The notes beneath the pieces were generated by a model, which worked only from the letters and a program-made list of their open reading frames with translations, had not been told where the DNA came from and made no database searches. The position numbers were made by a program, and so were the translations under genes. DNA of 29,251 bases from Lachnospiraceae bacterium UBA7481 (GTDB lineage Bacteria > Bacillota > Clostridia > Lachnospirales > Lachnospiraceae), in contig DLOP01000008.1 in the NCBI GenBank assembly GCA_002478505.1, forward strand, positions 385-29,635, given 5' to 3'. Below, one piece after another: positions 22,806 through 29,251 of the stretch; within the stretch, counting starts at the first letter, position 1, and each line of letters opens with the position of its first letter.

Positions 22806-24572
22806 ATGGCTATAAAAACGGAAGAACTTGATCAATATGTAAAGCTGGCGGCGGAAGGGGACAAAGCTTCATTTGAAGAACTCTACAAGCAGACCTACAG
22901 CACCGTATATTTTACCTGTCTTAGCTTTCTTAAAAACGAACAGGATGCGGCAGATATGACGCAGGAGGTCTATGTTACCGTCCTTGGCAGTCTTTCCACC
23001 CTGGAAGACCACGGTAAATTTTTGCCATGGCTCAACAAAATCGCCGTTAACAAGTGTAAAGACCGGCTGAAAGCAGCTAAGGCAGTCCCTATGGATATGG
23101 AGGAGGAGAACCAGCCCATAGAAGAAAATGAAAATTTTCTGCCGGAGGAATACATAACAAATCAGGCAAAACGCCGGATCGTTATGGACATCATGAAGAA
23201 CCGGCTCACCGAAGCGCAATATCAGACAGTGATCATGTTCTATTTCAACGAGTTTACGGCACAAGAAATTTCTGAAATCATGGAATGTCCCATCGGCACA
23301 GTGACCTACCGTCTCAGCGCGGCAAGGGAAAAAATCCGTCAGGGCGTATCCGAGTACGAAAACAAGAACCATGACAAACTTTATTCCTATGCATCGGCCG
23401 TTCCCCTTCTTGCCGGAGTGCTTACAGCAGAAGCATTAAGCCTAAATGTTCAGGCTGCCGCCACAGATGCCGCCTCTATCACCAACGCAGATTCTACCAA
23501 TCATGCTGCTAATACTTCAAAAGGAGGAACGATCAAAAAAATGTTAAAAACACCAAAAACAATAATTGCCGCTACTGCTGCCGCCGTTGTAATCATCGGA
23601 GGCATCACTGCCGCGGTCATTGCCACAAACCATGAAAACACACCGTCTTCCGGTACGCAGACAAGACAGGAGAGTCAACAGGCTTCTTTCGATGCAGAAT
23701 CAGATCAGGAAAGTCAGCAGACTTCTTCCGGTGCAGAATCAGGTCTGGAAAATCATCAGGATTCTTCTGATACACAAATAGATCAGGAAAATCCACAGGA
23801 TTCTTCCGATACGGATGAAACCGTATTTTGGTTGCATACAGCGGACTGGGGAGAAGAAAAAGACCTGACAGGCATCACGCTTTTTAACGGCGAATGTACA
23901 GCTCCCATCCATCTGGAAGACTTCAACGGGCACGAAAGTCTGACACCATATGGTGTCTGGTATGGACCTAATAATTATGCATATTCAGACAATCTTACAG
24001 ACCTTATAATTCCCGAAATTACAATTTCCGATGGAAAAAATATATTTTTTGAGATGAACACAATAGTTGATGAAGAAGGTCATTTGAGGCAACTTGAAGG
24101 CTACTATCCTACAATCTTCCAAATTACACTGCCCAATTATTCAGGAGAAGAAGTATCTCTTATGCAGGCATATGAAAACAACTGGTTTTACATTTCATCT
24201 GGCGGCAAATACGTATATGAATTTAGCGATACGGAAATTGTTTCTATGTATGACAATAGCAAAACTCGCGAAAGGCTTGATGCGATAGTTGATAAGTATG
24301 GCAGACCTTCTTATCTTATAAGTACTTCTTCATTTCTTGAGAATTATAAAAATAATATCGACAGTGTCTTCTACTATTTAGTGTGGGAAAAAGAAGAATT
24401 TATTATAACCGTATGTGTTAGGGAGCTGTTTATGGAACAGAGGTATATGATACAACTAGACAACAATAGTGATAGTTTTATTTACTATACCAGAGAGTTA
24501 TGGGATGATTACAAAGAGCACGAATATCTTCAAGAAGGTTTTGTAATTTATGAATTAGACGATCTGAAATAA
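22806..24572 (+). CDS. ECF-type sigma factor fused to a membrane segment and extracellular domain
   Basis: The 588-residue protein starts with an ECF sigma-70 core. Region 2 spans about 15-90 (FEELYKQTYSTVYFTCLSFL, DAADMTQEVYVTVLG, FLPWLNKIAVNKCKDRLK) and region 4 about 130-180 (LTEAQYQTVIMFYFNEFT, EISEIMECPIGTVTYRLSAA). A weakly hydrophobic linker follows (about 197-220), then a membrane segment (about 253-273, IIAATAAAVVIIGGITAAVIA). Next come four 13-residue Ser/Gln/Asp-rich repeats (288-339) and an extracellular domain of about 245 residues that I do not recognise. The parts are all in one frame, so this is a natural fusion. By topology the sigma part is cytoplasmic and the tail outside. 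No separate anti-sigma gene is adjacent. Ribosome site AAGGAGG is strong. Confidence 0.88.
   Translation: MAIKTEELDQYVKLAAEGDKASFEELYKQTYSTVYFTCLSFLKNEQDAADMTQEVYVTVLGSLSTLEDHGKFLPWLNKIAVNKCKDRLKAAKAVPMDMEEENQPIEENENFLPEEYITNQAKRRIVMDIMKNRLTEAQYQTVIMFYFNEFTAQEISEIMECPIGTVTYRLSAAREKIRQGVSEYENKNHDKLYSYASAVPLLAGVLTAEALSLNVQAAATDAASITNADSTNHAANTSKGGTIKKMLKTPKTIIAATAAAVVIIGGITAAVIATNHENTPSSGTQTRQESQQASFDAESDQESQQTSSGAESGLENHQDSSDTQIDQENPQDSSDTDETVFWLHTADWGEEKDLTGITLFNGECTAPIHLEDFNGHESLTPYGVWYGPNNYAYSDNLTDLIIPEITISDGKNIFFEMNTIVDEEGHLRQLEGYYPTIFQITLPNYSGEEVSLMQAYENNWFYISSGGKYVYEFSDTEIVSMYDNSKTRERLDAIVDKYGRPSYLISTSSFLENYKNNIDSVFYYLVWEKEEFIITVCVRELFMEQRYMIQLDNNSDSFIYYTRELWDDYKEHEYLQEGFVIYELDDLK
23667..23822 (+). 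repeat. 39-bp tandem repeats in the sigma-factor fusion gene
   Basis: Four imperfect in-frame copies of a 39-base unit encode 13-residue blocks such as QESQQTSSGAESG and QENPQDSSDTDET. They form a flexible spacer just outside the membrane segment. Confidence 0.8.
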
Positions 24573-24637
24573 ACGTGTTTTGTACGATCACAAATAACCC
24601 CTTTTGTCAGACAAAAGTCAGACAAAAATCAAATTCT

Positions 24638-24669
24638 AAGGAAGCGGTGATTAAATTCATCGCTTCCTT
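24638..24669 (+). terminator. Terminator of the sigma-factor fusion gene
   Basis: AAGGAAGCGGTGA (24638-24650) pairs with TCATCGCTTCCTT (24657-24669), with one G-U pair, and is followed by TT. Just upstream is an 11-base unit, GTCAGACAAAA, repeated in tandem (24606-24627). Confidence 0.7.
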
Positions 24670-24706
24670 TGAGCCTCCGGCGGATGCACACGGCACATAA
24701 ACCTTT

Positions 24707-25126
24707 TTACTGGAAGATCACCGTCGCATCCGTCTTTTCTGTCTTAATGACAATATAGGGATAAGACGCCCCAGGCATAATATTTTCCGACGCAGAGGGA
24801 CCGATCAGCTCCGTATCAAAAACCAGTGCGTTTTCCGTCATATAACAATCCTTTACCGCAATGCTGTATCCTCCGCTCTCCTGCTTCCCGTAGCCTGCGG
24901 CTATGTATAGATACTGGTCCGTGGTATAAGTCAGTTTAAAGGGATCCGCCTGTTTTCCGGTAATAAATTCAAGAAATTCCGGCGGTATCTCGTCCTCCGC
25001 CAGCACGGTAAATTCAACGTCGCGAATCTTCCTATCACTTCCTTCTTTGATCGTGCATCCCATCAGAAACATTCCCATCATGACCGCACATACAAGCAGC
25101 ATTCCAAATCTTTTCCATTTTTCCAT
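24707..25126 (-). CDS. PrcB C-terminal-domain lipoprotein
   Basis: The 139-residue product has a lipoprotein signal peptide ending in FLMGC (Cys24). A compact domain follows with VEFTVLAEDEIPPEFLEFI, GGYSIAVKDCYMTENALVFDTEL and ASYPYIVIKTEKTDATVIF. This order (opening strand, GGYSI, closing YPYIVIK) is that of the PrcB C-terminal domain family, named after a subunit of the dentilisin protease complex of Treponema; most members have no known role. The ATG at 25126 has GGAG nine bases upstream, unlike the in-frame ATG at 25150. It is anchored outside the cell. Its stop faces the sigma-factor terminator; no partner protease gene is near. Confidence 0.83.
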   Translation of the reverse strand: MEKWKRFGMLLVCAVMMGMFLMGCTIKEGSDRKIRDVEFTVLAEDEIPPEFLEFITGKQADPFKLTYTTDQYLYIAAGYGKQESGGYSIAVKDCYMTENALVFDTELIGPSASENIMPGASYPYIVIKTEKTDATVIFQ

Positions 25127-25254
25127 TCTATTTCTCCATTCTATATGCAATATCGTTTTATTTATTAAAATATGAGTGAAAGTGCCGTATTATTCATAAA
25201 TTATTTTTAAGGAAACACTTTCATCAGCGTTTCCCAATTTATATGATAGAATAC

Positions 25255-25283
25255 TTTCCAAATCAACAAAATTTTGGTATTCT
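25255..25283 (+). promoter_or_regulatory. Promoter placing the transcript start at the methyltransferase ATG
   Basis: TTTCCA (25255-25260) and TATTCT (25278-25283) are 17 bases apart, with an extended -10 TGG before TATTCT. A start seven bases downstream would fall at 25290-25291, the ATG itself. No ribosome site is visible, so the mRNA may be leaderless. Confidence 0.5.
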
Positions 25284-25290
25284 ATAAACT

Positions 25291-27285
25291 ATGGAATGGA
25301 TGACATTAAAACAGGCATGTGAATATCTTTCAATTTCTGAAGCCACCGGACGCAACTGGATCAAGCAGGGCAGACTGACGCCTGATCATTTTGTTAAAAA
25401 AAAGGGAAACTATTTCACTCCGGATTCCATAAAAGAACTTAAAGAGAATCTGCAGCAGACCGGAAAACTGACAAAACGCCGCAATAAAACGGCGATCCGA
25501 TTATCCCGTGCTTATAAGGATTATCTTAACTGCGGCGAAACTGCCATGGAGCAGCTTAACCATATCATTGCTTACTGTCAGAAAACAGATGCGCCTTTAA
25601 TCACAACCATTGCACATTATGCAGAAGGATTTTTTCGATCCGCCAATACCTTGCAAAAATACGCCCCTCTGGTGAATGATCTGCGCGCCCTTGTGCCCGA
25701 TCAGGAAGAACGATCCGATTATCCCGCGCTGTCATTCCTGCCGTATGAGGATCTTTTGGGATATCTCTATATATCCCTGACACAGCTTGACAGGCGCAAA
25801 AGATCCGGTATCTATTATACGCCGTCTCCACTGGTAAAAAGGCTGATCGACCGTACTGCACCGCTTACCGGGGATATCAATAACTTTTTTGATCCGGCAT
25901 GCGGAACCGGCAATTTTCTCCTGCAGATCCTTTCTTATACCAGAAATGCAGAAAATGAAGAAAAAGCAAAAATTGCAGAAAACACTGAAAAACCCGTCAA
26001 AATACAGCTTATCGGTCAGGATACCGATCCTGCCGCCATTGCCATTGCACGGATCAATATTGCCTTAAACGCCCCGGACACAGATATTGATACATTGCGG
26101 GAAAATATCCGCGTCGCCGATTCCCTGCTTCAATTTCCGTCATGCAAAAACACACTGATATTCGGCAACCCTCCCTGGGGAGCGAACCTCCCCTCTCGGA
26201 AACATGCCGGCACAAAGGATTCCGCCGCATTATTTGTACAAAACTCCATCCGCCACCAGTCAGATAACGGCATCATCTCCTTTTTGCTGCCCGCCTCTCT
26301 TTTAACAGCGGGACGGCATCGTGAAATGCGGAAAATCTTATTGAAAAACACACGGATCCTTTCGATTGAATATCTGATGCAGCCCTTTACCTTAGTCGAC
26401 TGTCCCTCTGTCATCCTGACATTACAAAAGGATCGCTGGCAGCCCGGTATCCGCCGCTGCGACGTATATAAAAAAACAGAACATTACACCATCGAAAACC
26501 GCAGCGTTCCTGAACGGTCTTTTAAAAGCGCTCCTTCGGCAGACTATTTTCCGATGCTGCATGCAGACGACGCTTCCTATGCACTGTTTTACAAGCTGGA
26601 TTCATTGGATCACGCCGTAAGGTTAAAGGGAGCCGCCGACTTTGCCCTCGGCATCGTAACCGGCGACAATGACAGATTCCTGATCCCCTCAGAGAAAGAA
26701 AAACGCAATCCTATATCCGTTCCCATTACGAATATAGAAAGAGCTTCCGGCACAGCTCCTTCGGGCATTGCCGCCGAACCCATCATTCGCGGTTTTAACC
26801 TTAACAAATACCGCTTGCACGGTCCATTTGACCAGATCCGATATACCCCGGAAAAATTTCAGCAGTGCGCAAAAGAAGAACTTTACCGTGCCAAAGAAAA
26901 GCTGTTATACCGCTTTATTGGAAAAACTCCCGTCTTTTCCTATGATGACCACGGTTACCTTACGTTAAACAGCTGCAATATATTGATCCCACATATAGAC
27001 GGACTGGACATCAAATATATCCTTGCCGTACTAAACAGCGACATTGCGGCATTCTACTGGAAAACCGGATTTGACTCTTTAAAGCTGTTAAAATCCCATA
27101 TTGAAACGCTGCCGATTCCCATGGCTTCTGCAGCAGAACAGCAGCGCATTGTCTCACTTGTGGATAAAATTCTGACAGAAGAACAAAATTATGCTATAAT
27201 GAATAACATAGAAAATGAACTCTCCCTTCTATACGGATTGACAGAGGACGATCGTTCTCTGATACAAAAACGAGTATTAAATTAA
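25291..27285 (+). CDS. HTH-fused N6-adenine DNA methyltransferase with TaqI-like specificity domain
   Basis: The 664-residue protein opens with a MerR/excisionase-like helix-turn-helix (1-52, MTLKQACEYLSISEATGRNWIKQGRL). A helical region follows, then a gamma-type amino-methyltransferase: RSGIYYTPSPLV near 171-182, the SAM motif I FDPACGTGNF at 200-209, GQDTDPAAIAIARINIALNA, and the catalytic motif IV GNPPWG at 292-297. From about 440 a TaqI-like specificity domain recognises DNA (EPIIRGFNLNKYRLHG, LYRAKEKLLYRF, YILAVLNSDIAAFYWK). It should methylate adenine in a specific site. No restriction nuclease motif is seen in it or beside it, so it looks solitary. The ATG at 25291 lacks a ribosome site. 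No terminator separates it from plsC. Confidence 0.87.
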   Translation: MEWMTLKQACEYLSISEATGRNWIKQGRLTPDHFVKKKGNYFTPDSIKELKENLQQTGKLTKRRNKTAIRLSRAYKDYLNCGETAMEQLNHIIAYCQKTDAPLITTIAHYAEGFFRSANTLQKYAPLVNDLRALVPDQEERSDYPALSFLPYEDLLGYLYISLTQLDRRKRSGIYYTPSPLVKRLIDRTAPLTGDINNFFDPACGTGNFLLQILSYTRNAENEEKAKIAENTEKPVKIQLIGQDTDPAAIAIARINIALNAPDTDIDTLRENIRVADSLLQFPSCKNTLIFGNPPWGANLPSRKHAGTKDSAALFVQNSIRHQSDNGIISFLLPASLLTAGRHREMRKILLKNTRILSIEYLMQPFTLVDCPSVILTLQKDRWQPGIRRCDVYKKTEHYTIENRSVPERSFKSAPSADYFPMLHADDASYALFYKLDSLDHAVRLKGAADFALGIVTGDNDRFLIPSEKEKRNPISVPITNIERASGTAPSGIAAEPIIRGFNLNKYRLHGPFDQIRYTPEKFQQCAKEELYRAKEKLLYRFIGKTPVFSYDDHGYLTLNSCNILIPHIDGLDIKYILAVLNSDIAAFYWKTGFDSLKLLKSHIETLPIPMASAAEQQRIVSLVDKILTEEQNYAIMNNIENELSLLYGLTEDDRSLIQKRVLN

Positions 27286-27336
27286 AAAATGGAACATTAT
27301 ATAAGTACATAGGATAGAAAGGAAACCATAACCAGC

Positions 27337-28071
27337 ATGATTAGAATATTCTTTGCAGTATTATTTCTGCTCACCTTCCTGATTATCTCGATCCTCATTC
27401 AGTTGATTGAGGAGATCGTCGGACTGTTCAGTAAAAAAGCAAAGGCAGTCAGCTCTCTTGCCATTGTAAACTGGGCTTTTCGGGTGATCATCTTTATAGC
27501 GGGCACAAAGCTGACGGTGATCGGCGAAGAAAATGTTCCCAAGGAGGAGCCTGTTCTTTACGTCCTGAACCACCGCGGATATTTTGACATCCTGCTCACC
27601 TATACCCGTGTGCCGAGACCGACAGGCTATGTTGCCAAAAAAGAAATGCTGAAATATCTTACTCTGACCAAATGGATGAAAAATCTGTACTGTGAATTTA
27701 TGGATCGTTCCGATCTGAGAAAAGGAATGGAATCCATCAACAATTGCGCCGAGAAGATCAAAAAAGGAATTTCCATTGCAATCTTCCCGGAAGGCACCAG
27801 AAATAAATCCGACGAGCCTCTTTTAGAATTTCATAAGGGAAGCTTTAAGATCGCGGAAAAAACCGGCTGCAAGATCGTTCCCGTTGTTTTAAACAATACA
27901 TCGGCAGTCTTTGAGGATCAGTTTCCGCGGCTTAAGAAACAGCATGTCGTTTTGGAATACCTTCCTGCCGTTGATGTTGCCGTCATGGACCGCGAAGAGA
28001 AAAAACAGCTTTGCGATATGGTCAGGGCACAGATGGAGGAAGCTTATTTAAGAAACCAAAAATTAGTTTGA
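27337..28071 (+). CDS. plsC: 1-acyl-sn-glycerol-3-phosphate acyltransferase (PlsC family)
   Basis: Transfers an acyl chain to lysophosphatidic acid to make phosphatidic acid at the inner membrane. The 244-residue product has an N-terminal membrane segment (about 3-25) and the acyltransferase motif NHRGYFD (His79-x4-Asp84). The family FPEGTR motif is at 150-155, then GSFKIAEKTGCKIVPVVL. Length is normal for the family. AAAGGAAA lies about 11 bases before the ATG. It follows the methyltransferase gene by 51 bases and may share its transcript. Its stop lies in the AT-rich inverted repeat shared with bioY. Family assignment is strong; the precise acceptor is not proven. Confidence 0.92.
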   Translation: MIRIFFAVLFLLTFLIISILIQLIEEIVGLFSKKAKAVSSLAIVNWAFRVIIFIAGTKLTVIGEENVPKEEPVLYVLNHRGYFDILLTYTRVPRPTGYVAKKEMLKYLTLTKWMKNLYCEFMDRSDLRKGMESINNCAEKIKKGISIAIFPEGTRNKSDEPLLEFHKGSFKIAEKTGCKIVPVVLNNTSAVFEDQFPRLKKQHVVLEYLPAVDVAVMDREEKKQLCDMVRAQMEEAYLRNQKLV

Positions 28072-28109
28072 TATCAAAATTTATTTGTTATCAAAATTTA
28101 TTTTGATAT
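28071..28109. terminator. AT-rich inverted repeat between convergent plsC and bioY
   Basis: ATATCAAAAT (28071-28080) and ATTTTGATAT (28100-28109) are inverted repeats enclosing a further copy of TATCAAAATTTATT. The repeat overlaps the stop codons of both genes. With no GC core it would be a weak bidirectional terminator. Confidence 0.35.
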
Positions 28110-28637
28110 TACTGGCAAAAGCCGTTTCCCCAGTAGTATTGCCAACGTCATTTTAATCAGGTCTCCCGGCAATGGCAGGAGGATAAACGGCACCAGCAGT
28201 GATCTCATTGCCACCGGATTTCCGAGATAATATTTTGCAATCACCCAGTAATAAATGATCCCAAATGCATACCAGGCAATCAGTCCCACCAGATCACCCG
28301 CCAGCAGTCTTTTCCAGGAAGGCTGCTGTTTTTTATGTACAATCATTCCAATAAAGAACGCGGCAAAGATAAAGCCGATCAGATAGCCAAACGTAGGCTG
28401 GAATATATAAGTAAAACCGCCTCCTCCGGTAAATACCGGCACACCGCAAAGTCCGATCAGGACATAAACCAGCGTGCTTCCCGCAGCATATTTGGCAATC
28501 AGCAGATTTCCTGCCATCATGACAAAAAATGTCTGAAGAGTAAATGGGATCAGCGGCATCGGCACCCTGATAAATGCACCGACTGCAATCAACGCGGCAA
28601 ATAATGACATGAAAACAAGATTTTTTGTATGTTTCAT
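28098..28637 (-). CDS. bioY: Biotin transporter BioY (ECF-type S component)
   Basis: BioY is the membrane substrate-binding component for biotin uptake, working alone or with the shared energising module (EcfA/EcfA'/EcfT), which is not in this window. The 179-residue product is almost entirely hydrophobic, with about six membrane segments and the family motifs IPFTLQTFFVMMAG, VYVLIGLCGVPVFTGGGGF and FQPTFGYLIGFI, the last being the conserved BioY signature. Length is normal. The start at 28637 is embedded in a BirA-type operator (28637-28667), together with the AGGTGG ribosome site, so biotin status should control it. Its stop lies in the inverted repeat shared with plsC. Confidence 0.94.
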   Translation of the reverse strand: MKHTKNLVFMSLFAALIAVGAFIRVPMPLIPFTLQTFFVMMAGNLLIAKYAAGSTLVYVLIGLCGVPVFTGGGGFTYIFQPTFGYLIGFIFAAFFIGMIVHKKQQPSWKRLLAGDLVGLIAWYAFGIIYYWVIAKYYLGNPVAMRSLLVPFILLPLPGDLIKMTLAILLGKRLLPVISK

Positions 28638-28667
28638 TGTAAACCACCTTTTGTATATGATTTACAA
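28637..28667. promoter_or_regulatory. BirA (biotin repressor) operator
   Basis: TTGTAAACC (28637-28645) and GATTTACAA (28659-28667) form an inverted repeat with a 13-base spacer, one mismatch from a perfect TTGTAAACC/GGTTTACAA pair. This is the known biotin-repressor operator pattern. It overlaps the bioY ribosome site and first codon and lies directly downstream of the -10 region. Confidence 0.8.
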
Positions 28668-28669
28668 TT

Positions 28670-28698
28670 ATACTAGCACCCCAAAATCAAATTGTCAA
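28670..28698 (-). promoter_or_regulatory. bioY promoter
   Basis: On the minus strand a perfect TTGACA (28698-28693) and TAGTAT (28675-28670) are 17 bases apart; a TATAAT at 28672-28667 is an alternative -10. The -35 lies inside one arm of the large inverted repeat at 28685-28729. Confidence 0.65.
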
Positions 28699-28729
28699 TG
28701 CATCTTGTTTTTGCATTGACAATTTGATT
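28685..28729. repeat. Perfect 18-bp inverted repeat upstream of bioY
   Basis: The 18-base arm at 28685-28702 is the exact reverse complement of 28712-28729, with a 9-base loop. Each arm contains TTGACAATTTGATT, so each holds a -35-like box. On the minus strand it is followed by TT and could also terminate the upstream FliD-like gene. The rest of 28638-28795 contains a short TATAGT/ACTATA hairpin (28755-28773). Confidence 0.75.
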
Positions 28730-28795
28730 CTTTATATACTTTTAGTATGTCAGTTATAGTACAGCCAACTATAGATAATTAAGCTTTAGAGATTT

Positions 28796-29251
28796 TCAGT
28801 TATTCTTATCATATTTATTAGTGGTTTCTGTTTTTTTAGTGGTTTTTGAGGATGTATCCGAGCTCTTATCTTCTGTCTTTTTCCCAATTGTTTCATCCAC
28901 CGTACTGGAAAACAGCTTTGACAGAGTATCGGAATAACCTCCGTTTTTCGTATAGGTTGCCCCTTTCGTCTTTGCTGCGGCATTCGCCGCTTCTTTACCG
29001 ATATTTTCTGCTTTTTGAGCAATTTTATCGGTAAAAGAGCCATATCCGGTAAACAACGACTTTAAAGTAGTGACATCAGCCTCTTTTAAAGCATCCTCAT
29101 CCAATTCCAGCTTGTTCCCCCTGCCTATGGTGATTCCTGCCTTTGAAAGTAGATTTTTGGCTTTATCTGTTATGTTCGTCATCCACGCTGCATTACGAAG
29201 TACAATTTTTGTATCAGAACTGCCCAAATGCTCCACCAGAGAATTATAATT
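28796..29251 (-). CDS. C-terminal part of a FliD-like protein (cut by window edge)
   Basis: The frame is open from the right window edge (codons NYNSLVEHLG) to the TGA at 28796, 151 residues. The GTG at 29236 is therefore not the true start. The core AGITIGRGNKLELDEDALKEADVTTLKSLFTGYGSFTDKIAQKAENIGKE follows the C-terminal pattern of FliD flagellar cap and hook-associated 2 proteins: 'GI-x-x-x-x-x-GKL-x-LDE-x-x-L ... x-LF-x-G'. Here it is followed by a degenerate Lys/Thr/Ser-rich tail (KTEDKSSDTSSKTTKKTETTN) unlike true FliD. It may be a FliD-derived surface or appendage protein rather than the cap itself. No flagellar genes are visible in the window. Confidence 0.6.
   Translation of the reverse strand, partial: NYNSLVEHLGSSDTKIVLRNAAWMTNITDKAKNLLSKAGITIGRGNKLELDEDALKEADVTTLKSLFTGYGSFTDKIAQKAENIGKEAANAAAKTKGATYTKNGGYSDTLSKLFSSTVDETIGKKTEDKSSDTSSKTTKKTETTNKYDKNN

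Noticed and set aside
22869..23372. Minus-strand 167-codon frame opposite the sigma-factor gene
   Set aside because: Antisense to clear sigma region 2 and 4 motifs; Cys/Phe/His-rich shadow.
25291..27285. Full restriction-modification or BREX/DISARM-type defence system around the methyltransferase
   Set aside because: Neighbours are a lipoprotein, PlsC and BioY; no nuclease, helicase or ATPase typical of such systems is present.

Overview
The window reads as chromosomal DNA of an anaerobic Gram-positive Firmicute, most likely a Lachnospiraceae (Clostridia) member. This rests on strong Shine-Dalgarno sites, occasional GTG/TTG starts, sigma-A-type promoters, a LysM protein with SPOCS/DUF3794-like repeats (spore related), a PcsB/CwlO-like NlpC/P60 hydrolase, class 1B PyrD with PyrK, and small proteins I associate with this family. 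No rRNA, tRNA, CRISPR array, prophage or classical IS was recognised. Species was not determined.

Layout. 1-2.5 kb (minus): the start of a glycerate kinase, a short DUF3006-like protein, a secreted coiled-coil NlpC/P60 peptidoglycan hydrolase and a DUF5684 membrane protein. The last shares a divergent promoter region with a plus-strand single-pass membrane protein at 2.6-3.1 kb. 3.1-5.5 kb (minus): ispE, a GntR/FCD regulator, a small membrane protein and a DUF1934 protein, probably one operon. 5.7-9.7 kb (plus): a structured intergenic element, a pair of unknown two-TM proteins, a conserved unknown protein behind a sigma-28-like box, and the SPOCS-LysM protein whose ribosome site lies in the arm of a terminator hairpin. 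9.75-14.8 kb (minus): a complete branched-chain amino-acid type ABC importer, livK-livH-livM-livG-livF, with structured spacers and a palindromic operator candidate. 14.9-18.6 kb (minus): pyrC-pyrK-pyrD plus a cytidylate-kinase-like gene.

18.7-22.4 kb is more accessory: a TPR/TPM-like membrane protein, a YgjP-type zinc peptidase, an AT-rich ankyrin-repeat membrane protein, and an Rpn/PD-(D/E)XK nuclease with a tandem-repeat coiled-coil tail. 22.8-24.6 kb encodes an ECF-type sigma factor fused through a membrane segment to an extracellular domain. After it come a PrcB-like lipoprotein (minus), a solitary HTH-plus-adenine-methyltransferase (plus, possibly leaderless), a PlsC acyltransferase (plus), a BioY biotin transporter under a BirA-type operator (minus) and the C-terminus of a FliD-like protein (minus, running off the right edge).

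Most of the window is ordinary housekeeping and transport. The parts most worth a second look are the membrane-tethered sigma factor, the solitary methyltransferase, the terminator/RBS overlap before the LysM gene, the palindromes near livK and bioY, the structured element before 5.8 kb, and the uncharacterised two-gene membrane pair at 5.8-7.3 kb. I saw no complete novel defence or mobile system.
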